The notes below the pieces were generated by a model. The model saw only the letters and a program-made list of their open reading frames with translations. It was not told where the DNA came from and searched no databases. Both the position numbers and the translations under genes were made by a program. Shown here piece after piece: positions 42,917 to 51,946 of a stretch of 57,787 nucleotides of DNA. This DNA is from Henriciella sp. Its GTDB lineage: Bacteria; Pseudomonadota; Alphaproteobacteria; Caulobacterales; Hyphomonadaceae. Within the stretch, counting starts at the first letter, position 1; each line of letters starts with the position of its first letter. The stretch lies in the NCBI GenBank assembly GCA_029238175.1, contig JAQWGO010000096.1:1-57787 (forward strand), in the 5' to 3' direction.

Positions 42917-44797
42917 CTAATAGCCGTCTGCTGAGCCGTCTTTACGCATTTCAGTCGCAGCGATCCATGCACCCGTTTCAAAATCGCGCATGATGGCTTG
43001 ATAGCCGCCGCCATTAGCCTGGCAACATTTGACGGTGTGACCGCGGCGTTCGAGTTCGACGCGCGCTTCGGGTGGGATACCTGACTCAAGCCAGATGACG
43101 CCCATATCAGTTTCACACTCATCACCGTTCAGGTCATCGGTTGGCTCACAGCCGCCGCGATGTTCCCAGCGCGCAGCGTCGCCCGCTTCCTGAAGGCCCA
43201 TATCGTAATCGACAAGGTTCAGAATGATCTGCACATGGCCTTGCGGCTGCATACCGCCGCCCATCAGGCCAAAGCTCATCCATGGCTCGTACGGGCAAGC
43301 CTGATCCATTGGAACTGATGCAACCTGACAGCCGGGCATGTCTTTCTTGAAGGCGAACGCCGGGATGATCGTATGGAATGGCCGCTTGTTCGGTTCGAAC
43401 ACATTAGGATGCTCAGGATCAAGGCTGAACAGCTGACCACGATCCTGGAACATGAAACCGAGACCGTCGGCGACGAGACCAGAGCCCATACCGCGATAGT
43501 TCGACTGTATAAGGGAGACCATCATGCCGTCTTTATCGGTGACAGTGAGATAGGTCGTATCGCCGTCTTCGAGTTTTTTGTCCGCATCGGCATAACCCGG
43601 CGCTGGTGGAGCCATCGCTTGAGTGATGTCGATCACTTCGCCGCGTGCAGCGTTATAGCCCGGACGAATGAATACGTTTGGATCAATCCCGCTAAACTCA
43701 GCGTCAGCATAACCTGCGGCGCGATCCGCAAACGCCAAACGCTTAGCCTCAACTTGCGCCATCAAACTGTCAGGCGAGGCAAAACCCATCTCACGCAGGT
43801 CAAAGCGTTCTAGCATTTGCAGCATCTGTAGCGCCGCGACGCCTTGTGTGCTGGGGCCTAGCTCGCAGAGTTTTACTTCGCCGCGATATTCAACGCATAA
43901 TGGTTCAGTCCACTCGCCTTTATGGGCAGCGAAGTCTTCCAAGCGAGGGCCGCCGCCGATGCGTTCGAAATAGCTGTCCATCGTTCGGGCGATAGAGCCC
44001 TTATAGAAGGCGTCGCGGCCACCGAATGCGATTGCTGTCAGCGTATTGGCGAGATCCGGATTGCGGAACAGGCTGCCCTCACGCGGTGCTGGAGAGAAAT
44101 ACGTCTTTTTAGCATTCTCATACTCTTCCAGCATGCCGCTTTCAGCGGCCGGGCCGAAACGGCGTGGGCCAAACTGCCAGTAATAGGCAATGACTTCAGG
44201 AATTGGTGCACCGTTGCGAGCGTATTCAATCGCTGGCTTTAAGTTGTCGCGCATCAGGTTGCGGCCAAACTTTTCATGCAAAGCGTACCAGCCATCGACC
44301 GTTCCGGGAACTGTGACAGGGGCGCTGCCGAAGGGCGGAATTTCTTCGCCGTCCATAAATTCATCGGCTTTGGCCTGCATGTCGGCAAGCGTTGCGCCCA
44401 TCGGGCTGCGGCCTGATCCGTTATAGCCGTATAGTTTCTCGGTTTTCGGGTCCCAGACGATGGCGAAGAGATCACCACCAATGCCGTTTCCTGTCGGCTC
44501 GACAAGGCCGAGCATAGCATTCGCGGCAATGGCCGCATCCATCGCGCTGCCGCCATTTTTCATCACGTCGAGGGCGGTTTGGGTGGCAAGCGGGTGAGCC
44601 GTAGCCGCCGCTGCGCTTGGAGCGACAACGGCGCTACGGGTCCCAATTGTGCGACCGGATGGCTGGCGATCCCCCGGGCCGGGTGCAATTGCCTCTGCCG
44701 GTTCTGAAGAAGCGAAATTCGTATCGCTTTGCTCAATACTGATACACGCCGCCAAACTTAGCGTTAGTGCGCCTGCTACGATCCACCGCTTGAACAT
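42917..44797 (-). CDS. ggt: Gamma-glutamyltransferase lipoprotein
   Basis: A 626-residue enzyme with a lipoprotein signal (LAAC lipobox). It hydrolyses or transfers the gamma-glutamyl group of glutathione and related peptides. Family marks: SAVVAPSAAAATAHPLATQTALDVM near the N-terminus, AMDAAIAANAMLGLVEP, and the autoprocessing site D-T-T-Y, where the first Thr (about residue 413) becomes the nucleophile of the small subunit. The glycine pair before the C-terminus (MGGGMQPQGHVQI) is intact, so it should be active in the periplasm, giving glutamate and Cys-Gly. The Cys-Gly dipeptide could be taken up and split by the M17 enzyme nearby. Confidence 0.93.
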   Translation of the reverse strand: MFKRWIVAGALTLSLAACISIEQSDTNFASSEPAEAIAPGPGDRQPSGRTIGTRSAVVAPSAAAATAHPLATQTALDVMKNGGSAMDAAIAANAMLGLVEPTGNGIGGDLFAIVWDPKTEKLYGYNGSGRSPMGATLADMQAKADEFMDGEEIPPFGSAPVTVPGTVDGWYALHEKFGRNLMRDNLKPAIEYARNGAPIPEVIAYYWQFGPRRFGPAAESGMLEEYENAKKTYFSPAPREGSLFRNPDLANTLTAIAFGGRDAFYKGSIARTMDSYFERIGGGPRLEDFAAHKGEWTEPLCVEYRGEVKLCELGPSTQGVAALQMLQMLERFDLREMGFASPDSLMAQVEAKRLAFADRAAGYADAEFSGIDPNVFIRPGYNAARGEVIDITQAMAPPAPGYADADKKLEDGDTTYLTVTDKDGMMVSLIQSNYRGMGSGLVADGLGFMFQDRGQLFSLDPEHPNVFEPNKRPFHTIIPAFAFKKDMPGCQVASVPMDQACPYEPWMSFGLMGGGMQPQGHVQIILNLVDYDMGLQEAGDAARWEHRGGCEPTDDLNGDECETDMGVIWLESGIPPEARVELERRGHTVKCCQANGGGYQAIMRDFETGAWIAATEMRKDGSADGY

Positions 44798-44934
44798 CTT
44801 TGACCTCGCCTTGCCTCTGTGTGGAAAGACTTAACTCAGTTTGCAGAGATTTCGAGTCACAATCTGGACGGCCCGGCTCACAGCGTGGAACCCATGCGCG
44901 GCCAAACGCGGTGAGATAAGATTGGATCAGCCCC

Positions 44935-45321
44935 TCAAGCATAACTAACCACCTCATACTCGATGCCGTCATGGTCATGAAAATAGAAGCGGCTACCGGG
45001 ATCATAAGTCTGGTGAGAATGCGTTTTTATCCCTTTGGCGAGGATACGCTGTTCCGCAGCATCAAGATCATCAACAAGAATACCCAAATGATTGATTGCA
45101 CCGGCTAGGCGATAATTTTCGCCTTCAGCTAACTGGCGCGGTGTCCCAACTGCATAGAGGGCGACATAGGCATCCTCGGTACCAACGTGGACCGAACGTC
45201 CGTTGTGGATGCTGTCGCCGCTCCAGCGGACTTTCCAATCAAACACATCAACCAGCATTTGTGCGGTTTTGTCGGGATCGGTAACGGTCATGTTTACGTG
45301 TTCAAACAAGCCTTGTTTCAT
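44935..45321 (-). CDS. VOC (glyoxalase/bleomycin-resistance) family protein
   Basis: A 128-residue protein from the ATG at 45321. Two beta-alpha-beta-beta-beta modules are visible: FEHVNMTVTDPDKTAQMLVDVF and INHLGILVDDLDAAEQRIL, with metal-ligand-like His and Glu (H in the first, H in the second, and E near the end in DGIEYEVV). The reaction is unknown; relatives include glyoxalases and ring-cleaving dioxygenases. A SoxR-type promoter precedes it, divergent from soxR, so it is probably induced by redox-cycling compounds. Confidence 0.88.
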   Translation of the reverse strand: MKQGLFEHVNMTVTDPDKTAQMLVDVFDWKVRWSGDSIHNGRSVHVGTEDAYVALYAVGTPRQLAEGENYRLAGAINHLGILVDDLDAAEQRILAKGIKTHSHQTYDPGSRFYFHDHDGIEYEVVSYA

Positions 45322-45361
45322 TGATCTATCTCCTGATCTTGTGGTTAAGGAGATATCCGTG

Positions 45362-45390
45362 TAATTCCTCAACCTAACTTGAGGTCAAGC
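45362..45390 (-). promoter_or_regulatory. SoxR box with 19-bp spaced promoter
   Basis: CCTCAACCTAACTTGAGG (45367-45384) differs at only two positions from the E. coli soxS operator CCTCAAGTTAACTTGAGG. On the minus strand it sits between TTGACC (-35) and TACACG (-10) with the unusual 19-bp spacing that MerR-type activators such as SoxR correct. The orientation drives the VOC gene, and the site also lies just upstream of soxR, allowing autoregulation. Confidence 0.8.
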
Positions 45391-45410
45391 TATTTCTGGA
45401 GTTTTTTTAT

Positions 45411-45854
45411 ATGCCTATGAAACGCGGACTTTCGATTGGTGACTTGGCCACCCGCACAGGGCTTTCTGTATCGGCGATCCGGTTCTACGAAACCAAAGGG
45501 TTGGTGACGCCAGATCGCAATGCAGGCGGCCAGCGCAGGTATGAAGGTTCGGACATTCGCCGATTATCCTTCGTCTTGATCGCACAGAAAATGGGCCTAA
45601 CGATTGAACAGATTGGAACCGTTATGTCTGGTCTGCCAGAGGGCCGAACGCCAACCAAGGCTGACTGGACACGGATCAGCACAGGCTTTCGCAAAATGTT
45701 AGACGACAAGATCGCGATGATGGAGCGGATGCGCGAAAAGCTGGACGGCTGTATCGGCTGTGGCTGCTTGTCGCTGAAGAAGTGCGCTTTGTATAATCCA
45801 GAAGACAAAGCGCGGACAGAAGGTGCGGGCCCGCGTTTTGTCCTGCAAGACTAA
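45411..45854 (+). CDS. soxR: Redox-sensitive transcriptional activator SoxR
   Basis: A 147-residue MerR-family regulator. The DNA-binding part (LSIGDLATRTGLSVSAIRFYETKGLV) is followed by a long dimerisation helix and the [2Fe-2S] cluster motif C114-x2-C117-x-C119-x5-C125, diagnostic of SoxR. Oxidation of the cluster by redox-active compounds turns on target promoters. No soxS is expected outside enterics; here the likely target is the divergent VOC gene. It overlaps the 3' end of the convergent M17 aminopeptidase gene by 4 bp. Confidence 0.96.
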   Translation: MPMKRGLSIGDLATRTGLSVSAIRFYETKGLVTPDRNAGGQRRYEGSDIRRLSFVLIAQKMGLTIEQIGTVMSGLPEGRTPTKADWTRISTGFRKMLDDKIAMMERMREKLDGCIGCGCLSLKKCALYNPEDKARTEGAGPRFVLQD

Positions 45855-47218
45855 CCGTATTTGGCCAAGACCGTCGCCCACATCGCGCGCAGGCCACATG
45901 CTGCGCCGCCAGCCGGGCGACCGAATTTGCCTTCACGCCACGCCCACACGTCCAAGTGAACCCAGCTTTTCGCGTCGACAAATTGCTTCAGGAATATAGC
46001 CGCCGTGATTGAGCCCGCCATGCCGCCCGCAGCACTGTTAACAAGGTCAGCAATCGGGCTATCGAGCATCGATTTATAAGGCGACCAGAGAGGCATACGC
46101 CATGCGGGATCGCCGCTGGTCGCGGCGCCTGAAGCAATGCCAGTGGCAAGGGTTTCATCATCGGTATAATAGGGCGCAAGGTCTGGGCCTAGGGCAACAC
46201 GGGCGGCCCCTGTCAGCGTTGCAAAATCGATCAGTAGATCGGGGTCGCTTTCACTCGCGCGTGTTAAAGCATCGCCAAGGATCAAGCGGCCCTCGGCGTC
46301 AGTATTATCTATTTCAACGCTAAGGCCCTTGCGGCTGGACAGGACATCGCCCGGACGGAACGCATCACCGGCAATCGCGTTTTCAACCGCTGGGACGTAA
46401 AGTTTTAGATGGACGGGAAGATTGGCGCCCATCACCAGTTCGGCCAATGCAATCGCATGCGCGGCGCCGCCCATATCTTTCTTCATCAGGCGCATATAGC
46501 CGCCCGTCTTCAGGTTCAGGCCGCCCGTATCAAATGAAACGCCTTTGCCAACAATGGCGAGCTGTGGATGGCTTTCATCCCCCCAGCTTAGCTCCATGAT
46601 CCGGGGCTCTTGCGGCGCGGCGCGGCCAACTGCGTGCACCATCGGATAGTTTTGGGCGAGCAATGCTTCACCGATCGTTGTTTCAAGCGTTGCGCCATAG
46701 CGCTCGGCCAAATCACTTATTGTCGACTGAATGTCGATTGGTCCCATATCTTCTGCAGGCGTGTTTACGAGGTCGCGCAGACGATCAACCGCGACAGCTT
46801 CACGGATCATCGCCTCTGCTGCGTCACCCTCGCCAAGAACGAGGCGTGGCGGCGTCGCCTTATCCTTAAGGTAGCGGTCAAAGCGGTAAGCACCATCGGC
46901 CCAACCCGCCGCGATATGCGCCATCGGTAGACGACCTTCGCGAGCAATTTCGTAGTCCGCCTCTGGAAGCTTGGCAGACAGCGCCGCGAGGGCGAGTGCA
47001 TTCGTGCCTTTGCCTAGGCCGAAGAGGACATCCGCGACGCGCCCTTCAGCATCTGCGGTCAGCACCATTTGGCCATCATTGGCTTTAAAGTTTTGAGCCG
47101 TCGCTTGGGCCAGAAGCCCCGCAGGCAAACCAGAAACACTGTCCCAATCTGTTGAAGTGTAGAGGTGAACGCGTGCGGTATGCGCCGCGGACGCAACCAA
47201 AGCAGAATGAGTAGGCAT
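45851..47218 (-). CDS. M17 leucyl aminopeptidase family protein
   Basis: A 455-residue enzyme. The metal-binding signatures are KGVSFDTGG (225-233, with KGV-type Lys and Asp) and NTDAEGRL (305-312), the M17 hallmark. It works in the cytoplasm as a hexameric, two-metal aminopeptidase releasing N-terminal residues. Its N-terminal domain is shorter and divergent from PepA. It is convergent with soxR (4-bp overlap) and divergent from tadD. Confidence 0.94.
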   Translation of the reverse strand: MPTHSALVASAAHTARVHLYTSTDWDSVSGLPAGLLAQATAQNFKANDGQMVLTADAEGRVADVLFGLGKGTNALALAALSAKLPEADYEIAREGRLPMAHIAAGWADGAYRFDRYLKDKATPPRLVLGEGDAAEAMIREAVAVDRLRDLVNTPAEDMGPIDIQSTISDLAERYGATLETTIGEALLAQNYPMVHAVGRAAPQEPRIMELSWGDESHPQLAIVGKGVSFDTGGLNLKTGGYMRLMKKDMGGAAHAIALAELVMGANLPVHLKLYVPAVENAIAGDAFRPGDVLSSRKGLSVEIDNTDAEGRLILGDALTRASESDPDLLIDFATLTGAARVALGPDLAPYYTDDETLATGIASGAATSGDPAWRMPLWSPYKSMLDSPIADLVNSAAGGMAGSITAAIFLKQFVDAKSWVHLDVWAWREGKFGRPAGGAACGLRAMWATVLAKYG

Positions 47219-47321
47219 GTAAAAAGTCCAGTTTAGTTAATCGAAACGCCGATTTTGTTAACCTGATCTTGACCAGGATGAAGCCATAGATGGCATTGAT
47301 AAAGCTTTGGAGCTAGCGAAA

Positions 47322-48347
47322 ATGTCCAGTCGAACCCTTATCGCGCGGTCTGTTTCTATCGCCGTCTTGGCGAGTCTTGGCGCCTGTGCAAGCAGCCGGG
47401 CGACGCCTCAAACTTCGGCAGAGGAAGAAGCGTTCCAACAAGCGATGGAGGAGGCGGTACGCCCCGCAACACCGGAACAAATCGCCAAAGCTGAACGCTC
47501 CGATCCGCTTACACGCGCGAACTTTTGGGCGCGCGAGCACAAGATCAATGCCGCTGACCTAAAAACTACAGTTAAATTTATTCGCTCGCTTCGTAGCATT
47601 GGAAGCCATGAACGTGTCCTCGATGTCGCGACTAAAGCGCTGCCCATCCACCCCGATAGTTATGAGATTTATCTTGAGCTTGGGCGATCATTGCTGGCCG
47701 ACGGCAAAGCAACAGAAGCAAGCCAGGCTTTCGTGCGCTCGGCTGACCTTTCGCCCGAAACAGATGCAACACCACTAGCCGCATTGGGCGTCACGTTTGA
47801 CCGACTGGAAATGCATGACAAGGCTCAGAAGGCCTATGAGCTGGCGCTGCAGCGGCAACCCGACCGCGTTTCAACCTTGTCTAATTACGGCATGTCTTTG
47901 GCCCTCACCGGGCAATTGGAGCAAGCCGAGGCGCAATTACGTAAAGCCGCAGCACAACCGAGCGCCGATGTCCGTGTGCGCCAGAATCTAGCCCTGATAC
48001 TCGGCCTACAAGGTCGCATGGATGAGATGGCGGCAGTTGATCCAAGCGCACCGCGCCGTACGATTGAAGCAAACCGAACAGCCCTGCGCAGCATGATGCT
48101 GCCTTCACGTTCATATGAAGACTTGCAGGCATATGATGCTTCTGTGGTCGAGGATGCACGCCCTGCCGCGCAGGCGATGCCAGAGGTCCGTGAAGCACTA
48201 ATTACCGAAGATGCTCTGCAAGAGCCCGGAAAAGCTGTCAGCGAGCCGCTAGAGACGGTCAAGCTGGTTGATGAGGGGCTTTCAGGAGAGCCTGCTCAAA
48301 AGCCGATTGCGCTTCGCCCGAAGCTACGCGGCCCGCAAGACAGCTAA
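47322..48347 (+). CDS. tadD: TadD-like TPR lipoprotein of the Flp pilus system
   Basis: A 341-residue protein from the ATG at 47322 with GGAG nine bases upstream. The lipobox L-G-A-C follows a signal peptide. TPR units are clear between residues 95 and 230 (for example LELGRSLLADGKATEASQAFVRSADLSP), and the C-terminus is low-complexity. TadD is thought to help assemble the secretin in the outer membrane. Its place next to tadC supports the assignment, but it is on the opposite strand, convergent with tadC at a gap of 4 bp, unlike the usual cotranscribed order. Confidence 0.82.
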   Translation: MSSRTLIARSVSIAVLASLGACASSRATPQTSAEEEAFQQAMEEAVRPATPEQIAKAERSDPLTRANFWAREHKINAADLKTTVKFIRSLRSIGSHERVLDVATKALPIHPDSYEIYLELGRSLLADGKATEASQAFVRSADLSPETDATPLAALGVTFDRLEMHDKAQKAYELALQRQPDRVSTLSNYGMSLALTGQLEQAEAQLRKAAAQPSADVRVRQNLALILGLQGRMDEMAAVDPSAPRRTIEANRTALRSMMLPSRSYEDLQAYDASVVEDARPAAQAMPEVREALITEDALQEPGKAVSEPLETVKLVDEGLSGEPAQKPIALRPKLRGPQDS

Positions 48348-48351
48348 AGCC

Positions 48352-49389
48352 TTAGACGAGACGGTTCGTGTCCGGTTCAACTTGATACTCGAGAGCGCTT
48401 GTCGACATTGGTGAGTTGTCACCATTTTCCGTGTTCATTGAGCTGATCTTGATGTAAGCAGGTCCAAGCACAACGAGGAACAGAACTGGTAGGAAGAACA
48501 GGATCATAGGCACGGTCAGCTTCGCTGGAAGTGCCGCGGCTTTCTTCTCAGCTTCAGAAATACGCATGTCACGGTTTTCTTTCGACATGATACGCAAAGC
48601 ATCACCTAGCGGTGTACCGTACCGCTCACCCTGAATAAGCGCCAAGGTGACAGCCTTTACACCATCATGGCCTGTACGCCGAGCTAAGTTCTCGTACGCC
48701 TGTCTACGTTCTTGAAGGTAGGATAATTCGGCTGTCGTTAGCTGTAACTCTTCAGCCAGCTCAACTGACGCTGTACCGATCTCGCCGCCTACTTTCGCGA
48801 AAGCCATTTCAATCGACATGCCCGATTCCACACAAATCAACATCATATCAAGCGCGTCGGGGAAGGCCTTCATGATTGAAAGCTGTCTATTGGAGGCAAT
48901 ATTACCAACATAGAGGTTTGGCGCGTAGAAGCCGATTGCAGCCCCAAACACAATTGAACCGTACTTCATTTGTGTCGACATGCCGTGATCATTGACCAAG
49001 AAAATGTAGACGAACATGCCAACTGCGCCGAGGAAAGGCAGCGCAAATCGGCAAAAATAGAAGATCATAAGCGGTTTTGGACCACGCAATCCGGCTTGTT
49101 CCAATTTCGCAGCAATATTTGGATCTTCCAGCATTTTCTGGAGATCGAGCTTCTTGGTAATATCGGCGACTGTACCTTTAGCTTCACGCTTAAGGCCCGG
49201 CTGATCGAGGCCAGCTCGGCTTGCGCGGCGAAGCTTCTCTCGCTGCGCGGTAACCTGCTTTAGCCGCGTCTCAAGCTTGTCACCTCTTAAGGCAGGTAAC
49301 ATGACTGAAGTGATCGTCGCGAACATCGCCACCGCCGCCAGCATGGCTGCAAGGGTGCCTGGGTCGCTTAATGATTCAGCAAAAGTCAT
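48352..49389 (-). CDS. tadC: Type II secretion F-domain protein TadC
   Basis: A 345-residue inner-membrane protein with a first hydrophobic segment, a long cytoplasmic stretch, and a GspF domain (SGMSIEMAFAKVGGEIGTASVELAEELQLTTAELSYLQERR) ending in paired helices (LTVPMILFFLPVLFLVVLGPAYIKI). With TadB it forms the pilus platform driven by the TadA ATPase. It is the last minus-strand gene of the locus and follows tadB by 9 bp. Confidence 0.92.
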   Translation of the reverse strand: MTFAESLSDPGTLAAMLAAVAMFATITSVMLPALRGDKLETRLKQVTAQREKLRRASRAGLDQPGLKREAKGTVADITKKLDLQKMLEDPNIAAKLEQAGLRGPKPLMIFYFCRFALPFLGAVGMFVYIFLVNDHGMSTQMKYGSIVFGAAIGFYAPNLYVGNIASNRQLSIMKAFPDALDMMLICVESGMSIEMAFAKVGGEIGTASVELAEELQLTTAELSYLQERRQAYENLARRTGHDGVKAVTLALIQGERYGTPLGDALRIMSKENRDMRISEAEKKAAALPAKLTVPMILFFLPVLFLVVLGPAYIKISSMNTENGDNSPMSTSALEYQVEPDTNRLV

Positions 49390-49398
49390 AGCGCTCCC

Positions 49399-50463
49399 CT
49401 AGATATCCAAATTGATCATTTTTTTCATCACGGTGATGCCGGTCGTCATTAGGCAAAATGCCATGAACAGGATCATGTGACCTGTTGAAGTGACGAAAAG
49501 TTCCATGATGTAGGCTGGCGTCGTCAGATAGACCATGAATGCCACCGCAAAGGGTAGAACGCCGATGATCATCGCAGAAGCTTTGGCTTCCGAAGACAAC
49601 GCACTAATTTTCTCACGCATCATACGGCGCGAGCGAATGACGTTTGAAAGATTGCCGAGCGCCTCAGAGAGGTTACCACCTGATTTTGCCTGAATGGTCA
49701 GCACAATCACGAAGAAGTTCACTTCTGATAGCGGAACCCGCTTATAAAACGTCTGTAGTGAGCGTTCGAGCGTGGTTCCCATCTGAATATTGTCAGTCAA
49801 TCTCTGCATTTCGGGGCCAAGCGGCGAACCCGTTTCTCGAGAGATAATTTGTAGACACTCGTTCAAAGGAAGACCGGATTTTAGACCGCGAACGATGACA
49901 TCCATGCCGTCGCCGAACTGATTCAACAGCTTTTTGTTTCGCCCTTTGGCAAGAAACGCGAGCACCCAACGCGGAAACCCAATTCCGCCACCGATTGCAG
50001 CCGCGATAATGGTCACGATCCGGGCAACGTCTTCACCGAGTATCGCAACAATATCCACTGGCCCAAGTGGCGGAGGCCCCTTTGCACCAGACAGGAAGAT
50101 AAGCGCTGCAAACACCACAGCCAGAACGCCTGAGATGATGAGGAAAGTCTTGGCAGGCATTTCTAGCCCGGCCTGATTGATCTTGCTTTGTAAATCGTTG
50201 GACGTGAGAGACGCACGGCGCTTCTCATCTTGCTCACGCAATTTGTTGAGCATTTGCTGTGTTTGTTTGCGGCGGGCAGTATTAGGATCGTCTTTTTCGC
50301 CCGTTTTGCGACGACCACCTTCGCCAGTCGAAAGTTGTTTGGCGCGCTTAGATGCTTTTTCCTGCCCGGCATCGCCGGTAAACGCGATGCCTAGCCCAGC
50401 AATCACCAGGAATGCTAAACCACCAATAATATAGATAAGATTGTCACCGCTCAGAAATTCCAT
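49399..50463 (-). CDS. tadB: Type II secretion F-domain protein TadB
   Basis: A 354-residue inner-membrane protein; N-terminal helix (LIYIIGGLAFLVIAGLGIAF), a charged linker rich in Lys/Arg/Glu, then the GspF domain (LPLNECLQIISRETGSPLGPEMQRLTDNIQMGTTLERSLQ) and C-terminal helices. It is the partner of TadC in the pilus platform. It follows cpaF by 3 bp, implying coupled translation. Confidence 0.93.
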   Translation of the reverse strand: MEFLSGDNLIYIIGGLAFLVIAGLGIAFTGDAGQEKASKRAKQLSTGEGGRRKTGEKDDPNTARRKQTQQMLNKLREQDEKRRASLTSNDLQSKINQAGLEMPAKTFLIISGVLAVVFAALIFLSGAKGPPPLGPVDIVAILGEDVARIVTIIAAAIGGGIGFPRWVLAFLAKGRNKKLLNQFGDGMDVIVRGLKSGLPLNECLQIISRETGSPLGPEMQRLTDNIQMGTTLERSLQTFYKRVPLSEVNFFVIVLTIQAKSGGNLSEALGNLSNVIRSRRMMREKISALSSEAKASAMIIGVLPFAVAFMVYLTTPAYIMELFVTSTGHMILFMAFCLMTTGITVMKKMINLDI

Positions 50464-50466
50464 TGT

Positions 50467-51924
50467 CTAATCCAATGCATCCAAAGCTGTCGCGAGGTCT
50501 TTCTCGAGATTGTAATATTGCGCGCGGTCCCAGAAGCGCGGGCGACCGATACCTGTCCCACGGTGCGTACCAATGATTTTGCCATCATCGTCTTCGCCCG
50601 TGATTTCATACTTCAGAATATCTTGAAGAACGATCGTGTCGCCTTCGAGGCCCATAACCTCAGTCACGTTCATGATGCGACGCGAGCCATCGCGCAGACG
50701 TGACGCTTGAACGATCAAGTCAATTGATCCGCAAATCATCTCACGAATTGTTTTCTGCGGCAGCGTAAAGCCACCCATCGTAATCATAGATTCCACACGA
50801 GACAGTGCCTCACGCGGCGTGTTGGCGTGCAATGTTCCCATTGAGCCATCGTGGCCTGTGTTCATCGCCTGCAGAAGGTCAAATGCCTCTGGGCCACGAA
50901 CCTCACCCACAATGATACGTTCAGTACGCATACGCAGACAGTTCTTGATCAAGTCACGCATCGAAATCTCGCCTGAGCCTTCGATATTTGGTGGGCGTGT
51001 CTCTAGGCGCACAACATGCGGCTGTTGCAGCTGAAGTTCCGCGGAGTCTTCGCAGGTAATGACGCGCTCACCCGGCTCAATAAAGGCGGTGAGACAGTTC
51101 AAAAGCGTCGTTTTACCAGAACCGGTACCGCCGGAAATTAGGACGTTACAGCGTGAATGCCCAATGATCCGAAGGATCTCAGCACCCGGCTCAGATATCG
51201 ATTTGAAGTTCACAAGGTCCTGAAGCTTTAGCTTGTCCTTTTTGAACTTACGAATGGTGAGTGTCGGGCCGTCAATCGCCAGAGGCGGTGCAATCACGTT
51301 CACACGAGAGCCGTCTAGCAAACGGGCGTCACAAATTGGGCTGGCATCGTCCACACGTCGGCCAACCTGGCTCACGATGCGCTGACAGATGTTCATAAGC
51401 TGAGCGTTGTCACGGAAACGGATGTTCGTGCGTTCAATCTTACCGTTGACTTCGATATAGGTCGTATCGGCGCCGTTCACCATGATATCGGCGATGTCAT
51501 CGCGTGCCAGAAGTGGCTCTAGCGGGCCATAGCCAAGCAAGTCGTTACAAATATCGTCGAGCAGATGTTCTTGCTCAGAAATCGACATGACAACGTTTTT
51601 AATCGCAATAATCTCAACAACAATATCGCGAATTTCTTCGCGGGCGCTGTCTTGATCAAGCTGGGCCAATTGGCCGAGATCAATCGTATCGATCAAGGCA
51701 TTAAAAATTGTCGTATTTGTTGCGTAATACTCTTCGGAACGATCAGTGACTTTCGTCACCTTCTCCTCTTTCACAGCGGTCGGAGGTTTTAGCGCAACGG
51801 GCTTTGGCTTTTCAGCCTTCGGCGGCGGTGCAATAGCAGGCTTTGCCACAGGCGGTTTAGCCGCTGCGGGTGATGTTGGTTTAGCTGCTGGAATTGCTCC
51901 AGCGGACCGTTTGCCAAATGCCAT
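50467..51924 (-). CDS. cpaF: Pilus assembly ATPase CpaF/TadA
   Basis: A 485-residue secretion ATPase. The first 55 residues are a proline/lysine/alanine-rich tail, often seen in alphaproteobacterial CpaF. The N-terminal domain is followed by the Walker [10 protein letters not shown] near residues 263-271, the Asp box [19 protein letters not shown], Walker [17 protein letters not shown], and His box [18 protein letters not shown]. It powers Flp pilus extension and possibly retraction from the inner face of the membrane. Confidence 0.96.
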   Translation of the reverse strand: MAFGKRSAGAIPAAKPTSPAAAKPPVAKPAIAPPPKAEKPKPVALKPPTAVKEEKVTKVTDRSEEYYATNTTIFNALIDTIDLGQLAQLDQDSAREEIRDIVVEIIAIKNVVMSISEQEHLLDDICNDLLGYGPLEPLLARDDIADIMVNGADTTYIEVNGKIERTNIRFRDNAQLMNICQRIVSQVGRRVDDASPICDARLLDGSRVNVIAPPLAIDGPTLTIRKFKKDKLKLQDLVNFKSISEPGAEILRIIGHSRCNVLISGGTGSGKTTLLNCLTAFIEPGERVITCEDSAELQLQQPHVVRLETRPPNIEGSGEISMRDLIKNCLRMRTERIIVGEVRGPEAFDLLQAMNTGHDGSMGTLHANTPREALSRVESMITMGGFTLPQKTIREMICGSIDLIVQASRLRDGSRRIMNVTEVMGLEGDTIVLQDILKYEITGEDDDGKIIGTHRGTGIGRPRFWDRAQYYNLEKDLATALDALD

Positions 51925-51946
51925 TATCGTGCCTCTCGCCTATCCT

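Noticed and set aside
44733-45005. Possible small gene on the minus strand between ggt and the VOC gene
   Set aside because: The frame overlaps the VOC 3' end and the ggt signal peptide, and only about 45 codons fall in the gap; no family likeness or ribosome-binding site.
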